Assembly: GCA_902762795.1 (NCBI GenBank)
Contig: CACWPM010000021.1
Span: 1-64,000, forward strand
Reading direction: 5' to 3'
DNA: 64,000 nt
From: Fibrobacter succinogenes
Lineage (GTDB): Bacteria > Fibrobacterota > Fibrobacteria > Fibrobacterales > Fibrobacteraceae
Shown: positions 22,838 through 30,877 of the stretch, piece after piece
Numbering within the stretch: position 1 is the first letter of the stretch
Layout: the number at the start of each line of letters is the position of its first letter
Position numbers and translations under genes: made by a program
The notes under the pieces: generated by a model
What the model was told of the DNA's origin: nothing
Databases searched by the model: none
What the model saw: the letters and a program-made list of their open reading frames with translations, nothing else

Positions 22838-24292
22838 ATGCTCTCATCTCGACTCCCCAAAGACCTTTCTCCGTCGCCGTTCTTTGCTGAACTGGAACGT
22901 GCGAAAGCCGATGTGCTTGCGAAGTGTGCTAATGCGAATGGTCGTGTAGAGGATGCAGCCGCACTTCCGTTTATCGACATGACTGTTAGTTCGCCCGTGA
23001 AAGCGGGCTTGCCGGTGGAAATGGATGCGGCTATTGATGAAGGCCGCAAAGATTTTGGCAACTGGAATCCGGATGCGGCGGGCTGGAAATCTGCTCGCGA
23101 GGCGGTGGTGGAGTATTACCGCGAACGCGGAGGCTGTTTTACTGCAGGGCAGATAATCCTTACGGCAAGTACGAGCGAAGCTTATTCCGTTTTGTTCAAG
23201 ACATTCTGCGATCCGGGCGATGTAATCCTCACGCCGATGCCCGGCTACCCGCTTTTGGATACGCTTGCGCAGTTGGAACATCTGGAATGCGCACCGTACT
23301 TTCTTAAGATTAGACGAGAGAACGCTCGCGGGCTCGCTACAGATGAGAGACGAAAGGGCGCGGGTTTCCGCAATGACAAATCTGCTGCGAAAAACAACGT
23401 CATTCTGAGCGAAGCGAAGAATCCAGTAAAATCTTCCTTCCGCTTTGTTCTGGATTCCGACAGCTTCTTGGCGGCGCCGGAGCGTGCAAAAATCTTGTTG
23501 CTCGTCTCGCCGCATAACCCGACGGGACACTGCATCTCGCGTGAAGAATGGAATGCTGCAGTCCGTTTTTGCGAAGAGAACAACATGATTCTCGTTGTCG
23601 ATGAAGTTTTCGGCGATTACACTTTCTCGGATAAAGTCTCGCGAACTTGGCAATATGTATTAGACGAGAGTGCGGATGTCATCCTCGACCCTGGAGTGCG
23701 TAGCACGATAGGGGAGGGGATCCATACAAGTTCCGATTGCGATAACTCTGCATCGAAAGATCTCTGGGATGCGGGCGGGGGCGACCTCATCAACCTCCCG
23801 GAAAACGGTCCGAAGTGCCCAATCTTTTGGCTGAACGGTCTCAGCAAAGCTGTGGGCTCGCCGCAGCTAAAACTCGGTTGGATGGCTTTTTATGCCCCGC
23901 GTGAAAAATTTGAAGAGATCCGCGCGGCGCTCGAATTTGTCGAAGACGCCTACTTGAGTGTATCTGCGCCAGCGCAGGCTCTCGGCGCATCCCTGCTCAA
24001 ACATTCCGCTGCTTATGAATCTAAAGTCCTCGACCGCTTGCAACAGAATTGGCAGACGCTTCACGAAGCTTTTCCGTCCAAGTATTGCCCTGAGGTTCTT
24101 GGCGGTTGGTACGCCGTTGTGCGCCTTGGCGACGATGACGAAGAACTCGTACTTCGCTTGCTTCGCGAAAAGCACGTGCTTGTGCAGCCTGGCTTCTTCT
24201 TCGATTTTGATGAAGACGGCTGGGTCGTGATGAGTTTATTGCAAGACCCAGTGTTGTTCAAGGAAGCCATAGAGCGTATAAAAAATAAATAA
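22838..24292 (+). CDS. Class I/II aminotransferase with repeat-derived insertions
   Basis: A PLP-dependent fold-type I aminotransferase, 484 residues against about 400 for relatives. Recognisable blocks are TASTSEAYSVLFKTFCDPGD, SPHNPTGHCISREEW, ILVVDEVFGDY and the Schiff-base lysine in LNGLSKAVGSPQLKLGWM. Two stretches are foreign. Residues about 157-201 (with DERRKG, FRNDKSA and VILSEAKNP) and about 274-296 (DVILDPGVRSTIGEG) are translations of short palindromic repeats found between genes elsewhere. Both keep the frame and lie in surface-loop positions between conserved blocks, so activity may survive. Substrate cannot be told. Confidence 0.88.
   Translation: MLSSRLPKDLSPSPFFAELERAKADVLAKCANANGRVEDAAALPFIDMTVSSPVKAGLPVEMDAAIDEGRKDFGNWNPDAAGWKSAREAVVEYYRERGGCFTAGQIILTASTSEAYSVLFKTFCDPGDVILTPMPGYPLLDTLAQLEHLECAPYFLKIRRENARGLATDERRKGAGFRNDKSAAKNNVILSEAKNPVKSSFRFVLDSDSFLAAPERAKILLLVSPHNPTGHCISREEWNAAVRFCEENNMILVVDEVFGDYTFSDKVSRTWQYVLDESADVILDPGVRSTIGEGIHTSSDCDNSASKDLWDAGGGDLINLPENGPKCPIFWLNGLSKAVGSPQLKLGWMAFYAPREKFEEIRAALEFVEDAYLSVSAPAQALGASLLKHSAAYESKVLDRLQQNWQTLHEAFPSKYCPEVLGGWYAVVRLGDDDEELVLRLLREKHVLVQPGFFFDFDEDGWVVMSLLQDPVLFKEAIERIKNK
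23308..23440. repeat. Composite repeat insertion inside the aminotransferase gene
   Basis: TTAGACGAGAGAACG and GAGAGACGAAAGG words flank further repeat sequence, then CAATGACAAATCT and CGTCATTCTGAGC...GAAGAATCC follow. It is in frame (residues about 157-201) and separates LKIRRE from RFVLDSDSF. Confidence 0.75.
23659..23726. repeat. Second repeat insertion inside the aminotransferase gene
   Basis: TAGACGAGAGTGCGG is followed by GTCATCCTCGACCCTGGAG and CGATAGGGGAGGGGATCC, a palindrome-type repeat read as DVILDPGVRSTIGEGIH. It lies between VVDEVFGDY and the PLP-lysine block. Confidence 0.65.
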
Positions 24293-24429
24293 TGAGTCCT
24301 GTGTTCGCTTAAACATGAATCTTGCTGTCGTAAACCCATCAACGATAATGGGCATCCGCAGAATTGATTTTGGGCGGCTAAACGGCTTGTTTTATAGCGA
24401 CATGAAAATAACATCCTTAAGATTGATTA

Positions 24430-24514
24430 TGTGAATAATCACATTTTATGTGGTTTTATGAAAGAACTGATAAGAAAAAATGGTAGAAATGGTAAAATGT
24501 CATATTATGACATT
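24430..24514 (+). promoter_or_regulatory. Two palindromes upstream of the 24561 gene
   Basis: TGTGA-ATAA-TCACA (24430-24443) and the perfect 19-bp palindrome AATGTCATA-T-TATGACATT (24496-24514) lie in a 268-bp AT-rich gap. A -10-like TATATT is at 24524-24529, so the second palindrome overlaps the -35 region, as expected for a repressor site. The first resembles a Crp/Fnr half-site pair but with a 4-bp spacer rather than 6. Confidence 0.45.
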
Positions 24515-24560
24515 GTTTGAACCTATATTTGTCTTGTAACCTTCAAAAAGGAGGCCTACA

Positions 24561-25571
24561 ATGGCAAATGAAACCTTTTATGTCAGTGTTAAAACGCCAA
24601 AGGCTGCGACTGTTTATGCATTCACTCGTAGCGTGACGGGAATTCTCGATTATGCGGGGGTGGCAACTCCGGCAGAAGACGAGCTTTCGCAGATGCAATG
24701 TGTTGAAGGTAGTGCTTATTTCACGCCTTCGTGGTACACGTACTTGCCTACGGAATTGCATGCAGCAGTCGATGTTTATTTGCCGGGCAATGTTGAAAAT
24801 TTGGATGTCGGGCAGTATTCATTCTTGTTGCATGTGGGGGCGTTGTTGCTTGCCGTTCAGGAACGAGATGGTTTGCTTGTCGCGGAACTTTTACGGCGAC
24901 GTTCGATGGTGTTTGCAAATTTTTTACCTCTTGTGCTGCACATTGTAAAGCCGGTTGCGGTCGAGGCGCTTTTTGCAAATGTCTATGGCGGCTTCCATGG
25001 CAATAGCGGTTTTGAACAAGTTTATAAGAATGATGCTCCAATCGCGACTGGTGAGACTGATGTGTCGGCAATTCTTTTTGCGGCTGCGCGTGACGTTCTT
25101 GAACCCAATCCGGGGAAAGAAACTCCAGAAGGGATGTTCATCCGCTATTTCAAGGATTGCAAACATGCGGACTTTACAATCGGAATTGTCGGTGCCACTA
25201 ATCACCCGTGGGTGGATGGTATCGAAAAATACGAATCCGTTGTAAACGCTGCTACGGCATTCCGTTTCCTTGACGATCCTTCAAAGATTGAAATGAAAAG
25301 CCTGTCGATTTATAACTCGCTTACGACCAAGGTCCAAGCGGAATCGTATAATCCTCACGACCATAATGCTATCAGCGTGAGCATAGATGATTTAGGGTTA
25401 GCGCTGAAGGGAATAAAATCCAAGAGCAAGGCGGGATATTTACGCGCAACGGCCGCAGCCATCTTGCGCAAGGCTCGCCCGAACCTTTTTGCTTATGGTT
25501 CCAAGCTGTGGCGCTTGGGGGCGAATCCGGACTACTTTGAAAATGCTATTGTACTACGGATAACATTTTAG
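24561..25571 (+). CDS. Conserved-looking protein of unknown function
   Basis: 336 residues, no signal peptide and no membrane segment. It starts MANETFYVSVKTPKAATVYA after a very strong ribosome binding site (AAGGAGG). The composition is that of a globular alpha/beta protein: a hydrophobic helix (SFLLHVGALLLAVQE), an acidic middle, and a basic C-terminal part (KGIKSKSKAGYLRATAAAIL, RKARPNLFAYGSKLW). I do not recognise a family or catalytic motif. Two palindromes upstream suggest specific regulation. It is a single-gene unit between the aminotransferase and convergent gmk, and could be a nucleic-acid-associated protein given the basic end, but that is only a guess. Confidence 0.7.
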   Translation: MANETFYVSVKTPKAATVYAFTRSVTGILDYAGVATPAEDELSQMQCVEGSAYFTPSWYTYLPTELHAAVDVYLPGNVENLDVGQYSFLLHVGALLLAVQERDGLLVAELLRRRSMVFANFLPLVLHIVKPVAVEALFANVYGGFHGNSGFEQVYKNDAPIATGETDVSAILFAAARDVLEPNPGKETPEGMFIRYFKDCKHADFTIGIVGATNHPWVDGIEKYESVVNAATAFRFLDDPSKIEMKSLSIYNSLTTKVQAESYNPHDHNAISVSIDDLGLALKGIKSKSKAGYLRATAAAILRKARPNLFAYGSKLWRLGANPDYFENAIVLRITF

Positions 25572-25615
25572 CGGTTGACTTTTTTCTTATTGTAATAAGT
25601 TTACACCTCATACAA

Positions 25616-25643
25616 AAATTCCCGTCATCAGTGACGGGAATTT
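25616..25643. terminator. Shared bidirectional terminator
   Basis: AAATTCCCGTCA and TGACGGGAATTT form a perfect 12-bp stem with loop TCAG, with T-runs on both strands. It ends the 24561 gene and probably gmk from the other side. Confidence 0.75.
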
Positions 25644-25777
25644 CAATGCTTTTTGATTGCCGTGCTCGCAATGCTAGCCAGGAACAACATTACAAAAAGG
25701 TGTGCTTCTCTCGTGGCGTTTCGGCTTTTTGCTTGCTTTTGCGATACGCCTTGTTTCTTTTCGGCTCTTGACGTGTC

Positions 25778-26338
25778 TTACTTTTGGCTCAAAATTGCGC
25801 GGAGTTCATCTGCGGCTTTTTGAAGATCGTCATTCACGATGGTGTATTCGTACTTGCCCTTGGTCTTTGCGAATTCGATTTCTTTCTTCGCGTTAGCGAG
25901 GCGGAGCTGGATGACATCTTCGCTGTCGGTACCGCGTCCACGGAGACGGCGTTCGAGTTCTTCGTCGCTTGGCGGCATGATGAAGATGCCTGTGGCGTCG
26001 GGATAGACTTTATCGAAATTCACTTTGCCAAATACATCAAGGTCGAACAGAACGCGGTTCCCTTCGGCGAGAGTCTGCTCGACAAAGCTCTTGGGCGTTC
26101 CGTAGTAGTTACCGTGCACCAAGTTGTATTCGACTAACGCATTGTCCTTGATCATTTGTTCGAATTCTTCCTTGGTCTTGAAGAAGTAGTGGACTCCGTC
26201 GATTTCACCTTCGCGCGGCTTGCGGGTTGTCGCGGAAATTGAATATTTTATGTCCGGGAAATCCTTGATGACCAGGTCCTTGAGGGTGGTCTTGCCGGCG
26301 CCACTGGCGGCGCTCATAACGAAAAGCTTGTTTTTCAT
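25778..26338 (-). CDS. gmk: Guanylate kinase
   Basis: Phosphorylates GMP to GDP with ATP in the cytoplasm. At 186 residues it has the normal length. The P-loop is SAASGAGKTTL (residues 9-19), followed by the GMP-binding signature YSISATTRKPREGEIDGVHYFF, GNYYGTPK, and the lid region RRLRGRGTDSEDVIQLRL. It is last in a minus-strand group behind two glycosyltransferase genes, separated by family E and F repeats. No unusual residues. Confidence 0.95.
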   Translation of the reverse strand: MKNKLFVMSAASGAGKTTLKDLVIKDFPDIKYSISATTRKPREGEIDGVHYFFKTKEEFEQMIKDNALVEYNLVHGNYYGTPKSFVEQTLAEGNRVLFDLDVFGKVNFDKVYPDATGIFIMPPSDEELERRLRGRGTDSEDVIQLRLANAKKEIEFAKTKGKYEYTIVNDDLQKAADELRAILSQK

Positions 26339-26438
26339 TTTTTAGTCAATGGTCAATAGTTGTTAGTCAATAGCCATTAGCTTTAACTAGGCTCTATATG
26401 CGCCAAATATAACTAATAACCTATGACTAACAAGTCTT
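26339..26438. repeat. Family E imperfect long hairpin, copy E2
   Basis: Left-arm words GTCAATAGTTGTTAGTC and ATAGCCATTAG match the reverse complement of right-arm words CTAATAACCTATGAC and TAACAAGTC. The right arm runs into family F copy 2. It separates the glycosyltransferase gene from gmk. Confidence 0.6.
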
Positions 26439-26439
26439 T

Positions 26440-26511
26440 GGACTTTCGCTTTGCTCCAGTCCCAACTGATTGGCTCGGTTATGCCCAACTTCGTTGGGCG
26501 CAACTCTTGTC
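26440..26511 (-). repeat. Family F two-hairpin element, copy 2
   Basis: Minus strand: GACAAGAGTTGC, hairpin 1 (GCCCAAC / GTTGGGC, loop GAA), ATAACCGAGCC, hairpin 2 (GGACT / AGTCC). It begins at the stop codon of the glycosyltransferase gene (26511-26513). Compared with copy 1, the outermost pair of hairpin 1 and the second pair of hairpin 2 have both changed with pairing kept. Confidence 0.65.
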
Positions 26512-27422
26512 TACTTTTTGTCTTCGATGTACAGCGGGCGCTGCTTGACTTCGTCGTAGATTCGACCGATGTATTCGCCGAGAATGCCGATGGTCAAAAG
26601 CTGCACTCCTGCGAAGAACACGATGGCGGTCATGAGCGATGCCCAGCCAGGAACCGTAGTAGCAGGAGAGAGGAACTTTTCGAGAATTGACCAAACGAGT
26701 AGCGCGAAACCGACGATTGTCGCGAGAAAGCCCATGTAGAAGCTAATCTTGAGCGGCGCCGAGCTGAAGCCCGTGATACCGTCGAAGGCGAGGCGCAACA
26801 TCTTCTTGAGCGGATACTTCGAAGTACCTGCGGTGCGTTCGGCGCGATCGTACTTGACGCCAATCTTCTTGAAGCCGACCCAGCATACGAGTCCGCGCAA
26901 GAAGCGGCTGCGTTCCGGAAGGTTCTTGAGCTGGTCCACCACGCAGCGGTCCATGAGTCTGAAGTCGCCGGTGTCTGGCGGAATATCGATGCTTGTAAGT
27001 TTGCCAATTAAACGGTAGAAGCAGAATGCCGTGAAGCGCTTGAAGAGCGTCTCGCCTTTGCGCTTGTTGCGTTGGGCGTAAACGACCTGATAGCCTTCGC
27101 GCCACTTTTTGAGCATTTCGTGGATGAGGCTCGGCGGGTCTTGCAAGTCGCCATCGATAATGACTACTGCATCGCCCGTGCAATGGTCGAGGCCTGCGCT
27201 GAATGCAGCCTGGTGTCCGAAGTTGCGACTGAAATTGATAATCTTGTTGTTCGGGTTTCCGGGGAGGAGACCTTCCACGATTTCGCGGGTGCGATCCTTG
27301 GAACCGTCGTTGACAAATATGAGCTCGTGCTCGATGTCCTTGAGTTCTTCTTCGAGAACGCGGTAAGTCTCAGCAACGATTTCTTCTTCATTAAAGACTG
27401 GTATAATTACGGATAAAAGCAT
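26511..27422 (-). CDS. Family 2 glycosyltransferase (GtrB/DPM-like), membrane-anchored
   Basis: A 303-residue enzyme that likely moves a sugar from a nucleotide donor to undecaprenyl phosphate at the cytoplasmic face. The GT-A domain starts LSVIIPVFNEEEIVAETYRV and has FVNDGSKDRTREIV, the metal-binding DGDLQDPPSLI and GDFRLMDRCV. Two C-terminal membrane helices (about residues 230-285) give the typical GtrB/PglD-like topology. It follows the GT39-like gene in the same direction across a family E repeat. The neighbouring polyprenol-sugar-dependent transferase makes a donor/user pair plausible. Sugar specificity is unknown. Confidence 0.88.
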   Translation of the reverse strand: MLLSVIIPVFNEEEIVAETYRVLEEELKDIEHELIFVNDGSKDRTREIVEGLLPGNPNNKIINFSRNFGHQAAFSAGLDHCTGDAVVIIDGDLQDPPSLIHEMLKKWREGYQVVYAQRNKRKGETLFKRFTAFCFYRLIGKLTSIDIPPDTGDFRLMDRCVVDQLKNLPERSRFLRGLVCWVGFKKIGVKYDRAERTAGTSKYPLKKMLRLAFDGITGFSSAPLKISFYMGFLATIVGFALLVWSILEKFLSPATTVPGWASLMTAIVFFAGVQLLTIGILGEYIGRIYDEVKQRPLYIEDKK

Positions 27423-27439
27423 GGTGTAAGTATAGTAAT

Positions 27440-27542
27440 TTTAAAATTAGGTTATTAGTTGTTGGTCGTTAGTCATTAGCTAAATAATTGCGGCTCTGTC
27501 GCCTTGCATAAAAACTAATGACTTGTGACCATTGACTAATGA
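27440..27542. repeat. Family E imperfect long hairpin, copy E3
   Basis: The left arm reads TTAGT-TGT-TGGTC-GTT-AGTCATTAG. The reverse complement of the right arm reads TTAGT-CAA-TGGTC-ACA-AGTCATTAG, so matching blocks alternate with mismatched triplets. The centre is GCGGCTCTGTCGCC. It fills the whole gap between two co-directional glycosyltransferase genes. Confidence 0.7.
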
Positions 27543-30104
27543 TTATGGTATAAGTACAGGATTGATGATGTCCACGTGACTACAATTGATACCTTCCTTG
27601 GGCATGGTCCTGATTGTGAGCTTCTGGATACCGGCGATATTCGCCTTGACTTTTTGCAGGTCCCCATTCTTGAAGAACGGAGTCTTTGTAATTGTTTTGC
27701 CATCTCCGAGAACTTCTACGGCAACACCTTCGCTACACAGGGATTCGTCATCAAGTCCGACGGAGAAACTGACTGTCGAGAATTTTTTACCGATATCGAA
27801 AACTGTCGTGGACGAGGCGTGTGTGCCTATACCGTAAGCATAATGGAGTCCGTTCACGTTGAATTTGTTTCCATCGATGCTTTCGTTCATGTGTATCTTG
27901 CCCCATTCCTGCTTGTGGCTTTCGATTGGGTATTCCGAGAGCGCGACGGCGCCGTTTGCCGCTTCGAAGAAAAACTTTGAAATATCGACAAGCTTGGTTT
28001 TGGTAGCCACGTCCTGCACGGTGAAACGGACTTGGTTAAAACCTGGCTGAAGTTTTTCGATGCCGACTTCCTTGCTGTACGAGCCGAATTGATAAGGGGC
28101 TATGGAAACTGGTTCTTCGTTTAACGTCAGCATAAATAACCAGTTGGCTGTTGCTTGTCCTTTTTCCTTGAGGTCGTACTTTATTCTTAATGAATTCTCT
28201 TTGCTCTCTGCGGAATCGGCGGGGATAATTTCCAAGTCATTTGTGTTGATGATTTTTTCGGGATTGTAATTTTTGCGGCCGTTGAACTTTGCGATTTGAA
28301 CCCAATAGTTATTTGTAATCAAGATGTTCTTGACTCCAGTCAAATCCATTTCGCGTTCGAATACATCGCAGGTTGTGGCGATGCGGTGTTCCACGGCTTT
28401 CTTGTGGTAGGTGTGGCTGTCCCAGCAGTCCAATCCGCGGATGTAATAGACTTCGCCTTTATATTTTTCGATAAGGTCCTGCATTTCGCGGTCCTTCATT
28501 TGTCGGGCGTTGTCGTAATGGATTGAAGATATGCCGTAACCGACAAAGTGCCATGGACGTCCGTAAATAAAGAAACGGTCCGCCTTCGGTTGTTCCTTGA
28601 GCCATCCGAGAATTTCGTGTTCTTCGATGGTTAGGTGGTTGCGGTTGTACATGATGTTATTGTTGAAGTCTTTCTTGTAATGGAACGTCCAGCCGGTGGC
28701 AATCAATGCTGCGATGAGAATTCCTATGATGGCGCCCTTGCTGTTCTCTTTTGTTTCTCCGATCGGGGTCGCAAAATATTGAATCATGTGCGTGATGGGA
28801 AGGGCTGCGACAAAGGCCATCGAAGGCAACATTACAAGGCTATAGCGCTGGTTGATTTCGATGCTGAAATCTCCAGAAACGTTTTCGAGAATGACATATG
28901 TTTGGACGTGATATAAAAGCAAGAAACCGAGAATCTTGAGGTAAGTGAAGTTGCTCTTTATTGCGTCGTTGATGGCGCGATAGACGAGGTAGAAAGCGCC
29001 GACTGCAAATAGGTAGTTGAAGTAGCTGAGGAACGGATTTGTCAGTTCTCCGTGATCTCCGAGCTTCATTGTCATCACTTCCCAGTTCTTGCCAAGGTCT
29101 TCAAAGAAATGCCCGTGAGCTTCGAATTCGCCGCCCTGGAAACCGAAGCCTTGGAAATAGCTAATGGTGAGTAGGGCCGGTATGGAGAAAATCGAAAACA
29201 CTACGAAAAATACGGGAGCTTTTGCGTCTTGCTTGTCGAGAAGTTTCGGGAGAGCAAAGATGATGAATGCGAAAATGCAGAAAATGGTTTCCTGGCGGGT
29301 CTGCGCAAAGAAAGCTAGAATGAGCGCGAGGAACGTCCAGTGCAAAACGGTATTTCTGTCGTATGCCCATTTAAAGACTAAAAGCGAAAGGGCGGAGAGG
29401 AATATGTACAACGGTTCGACGGACATCGATCGGAACTGGAATAGCACTGTTGGTTGAAGTGCCATGAGGAGCGATGCGAAGAATGCTAGGAGGGGCTGTC
29501 TAGTCCATGCGACGATTGCAAGGAACATGAGCAATATTGAAAGCGGGAGCATCAAGAACTCCGCTTTGAAAATCCAGTGAAGATCATTTCCTAACAGCGG
29601 GATGCCGAGGAAGTAAAGGAATGAAAGTCCCTTGGTTTTAAAACTGTTGGATGTCGATTTGCACTTGAGACCGCCGTTGTCGAACTCGCCCTGGTTGCAG
29701 GTCGCGGATTTGTGATTGTAGAACATGTTCTGGGCGACTGCCATAAAAACGCTTTCGTCGCTCTGGACTCTGTGGCGGGCTTCGATCTGGGTGCCTGCAA
29801 AAATGGATACGCCGATAGCAAAGACGATTGCCATGATGCTTATGGACTTTTCCGGGAGAATGCCCTTAATCCATTCACGAAAATCCTTGTTCAAGAAACA
29901 GAAAAGTCCGATTCCCAAGGCGAACTGTACTATGAAAAGGTTGAGGGGGAGATTCAAATCCCACTGTCGGATGAGATCTTTATAGTTGCCATCGGGTTTT
30001 CCTATGAAATATATAAGGAGCGGAATGGCTATGGCGATTACGGTGCCGAAGATGCCGGCGGGGTGAGCTAAGTTTTTAAGCAGTCCGATAATAAAGTTTT
30101 TCAT
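27543..30104 (-). CDS. Polytopic glycosyltransferase (GT39/PMT-like) with C-terminal NPCBM domain
   Basis: 853 residues. The N-terminal part (1-460) has about eleven membrane helices (AGIFGTVIAIAIPLLIYFIG, SISIMAIVFAIGVSIFAG) and an early luminal loop with IEARHRVQSDESVF, as in GT-C transferases that use polyprenyl-phosphate sugars. The C-terminal part is soluble and ends in a domain (residues about 735-853) with the NPCBM pattern: NVNGLHYAYGIGTHASSTTVFDIG and VEVLGDGKTI. NPCBM binds carbohydrate, so the enzyme may tether to its glycan product. It heads a minus-strand unit with the GtrB-like gene. The GT-C plus NPCBM pairing is uncommon in my knowledge of the family. Confidence 0.8.
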   Translation of the reverse strand: MKNFIIGLLKNLAHPAGIFGTVIAIAIPLLIYFIGKPDGNYKDLIRQWDLNLPLNLFIVQFALGIGLFCFLNKDFREWIKGILPEKSISIMAIVFAIGVSIFAGTQIEARHRVQSDESVFMAVAQNMFYNHKSATCNQGEFDNGGLKCKSTSNSFKTKGLSFLYFLGIPLLGNDLHWIFKAEFLMLPLSILLMFLAIVAWTRQPLLAFFASLLMALQPTVLFQFRSMSVEPLYIFLSALSLLVFKWAYDRNTVLHWTFLALILAFFAQTRQETIFCIFAFIIFALPKLLDKQDAKAPVFFVVFSIFSIPALLTISYFQGFGFQGGEFEAHGHFFEDLGKNWEVMTMKLGDHGELTNPFLSYFNYLFAVGAFYLVYRAINDAIKSNFTYLKILGFLLLYHVQTYVILENVSGDFSIEINQRYSLVMLPSMAFVAALPITHMIQYFATPIGETKENSKGAIIGILIAALIATGWTFHYKKDFNNNIMYNRNHLTIEEHEILGWLKEQPKADRFFIYGRPWHFVGYGISSIHYDNARQMKDREMQDLIEKYKGEVYYIRGLDCWDSHTYHKKAVEHRIATTCDVFEREMDLTGVKNILITNNYWVQIAKFNGRKNYNPEKIINTNDLEIIPADSAESKENSLRIKYDLKEKGQATANWLFMLTLNEEPVSIAPYQFGSYSKEVGIEKLQPGFNQVRFTVQDVATKTKLVDISKFFFEAANGAVALSEYPIESHKQEWGKIHMNESIDGNKFNVNGLHYAYGIGTHASSTTVFDIGKKFSTVSFSVGLDDESLCSEGVAVEVLGDGKTITKTPFFKNGDLQKVKANIAGIQKLTIRTMPKEGINCSHVDIINPVLIP

Positions 30105-30133
30105 AGATAGAAATATAGGTAAAGCAAAATAGT

Positions 30134-30751
30134 CTAGTTGGAGGTGTATTTCCTTTCGTGAGTCAGCGAGAAGCCAATTGAAAGCTGGAGTCCCAAGCGG
30201 CCCGAAGAAACTCGGAATTTAGTATTCCTGTCGTCAAACGACTTTTGTACGGAAGAATAGTCGTAATTTACTTCAAGACCGAAATTGTATGGCAGTATGA
30301 AGCCTAATCCCGCGTTTACAAAAAAATGGAAGGGACGTTCCCACCAGCATCCTCTGCTGCTCAATGCCGCCATGGCTCCACCTCTTACGACTAGGTAGGG
30401 GACGGCGAACCATTCCTTGTTGTAGAAGCCGAAGGAAAAATTTCCCCAAATAGGCAGGAATGCGGGTGTTATCGTGCTATTGCCGTCTTTCTGGGAAGAC
30501 CTGTAACCGAGACCGAAACCGTAACGTATCGGGGCAAATTCTGCTGAAAAGAGAAATTCCAGGCCGCCAACAAGAATATGATCTGTTTCCCATTCCTTTT
30601 CCTCCTTGACATCTTCGACTTTTTTATTGATAGTGACATCGGCGGGAAAGTCGAATTGGGCTAGGGGGCGAAGTTCAATGGCGTTTGCCGTGACGCATAG
30701 GGCGATGGGGAGTAATAGCGCTTTTATAAAATTCATTTTTAATAACTTCAT
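30134..30751 (-). CDS. Outer-membrane beta-barrel protein, unknown
   Basis: 205 residues with a signal peptide (MNFIKALLLPIALCVTANA after a few upstream residues) and alternating hydrophobic/aromatic strands (YGFGLGYRSS, FFVNAGLGFILPYNFGLEVNY, GRLGLQLSIGFSL), an 8-strand-barrel-like pattern. An in-frame ATG at 30736 would give a shorter signal peptide; both are possible. It is 29 bp upstream of the GT39-like gene on the same strand and may share a transcript. No function is assigned. Confidence 0.7.
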   Translation of the reverse strand: MKLLKMNFIKALLLPIALCVTANAIELRPLAQFDFPADVTINKKVEDVKEEKEWETDHILVGGLEFLFSAEFAPIRYGFGLGYRSSQKDGNSTITPAFLPIWGNFSFGFYNKEWFAVPYLVVRGGAMAALSSRGCWWERPFHFFVNAGLGFILPYNFGLEVNYDYSSVQKSFDDRNTKFRVSSGRLGLQLSIGFSLTHERKYTSN

Positions 30752-30877
30752 ATTTCAGTCTCGTTTGTAATGTGTTATAAATTAGAAATTTTTCAAACGG
30801 AATAAAAATAAAATGTGTTTTTTTTGTTATGAAATTTTCTATATTGTTCCATCGAAGTTTACTAGGATGAGGACTGT

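Noticed and set aside
24561-25571. Cas7-like CRISPR protein
   Set aside because: Size and a basic C-terminus are compatible, but there is no RRM/glycine-loop pattern and no cas genes or array nearby.
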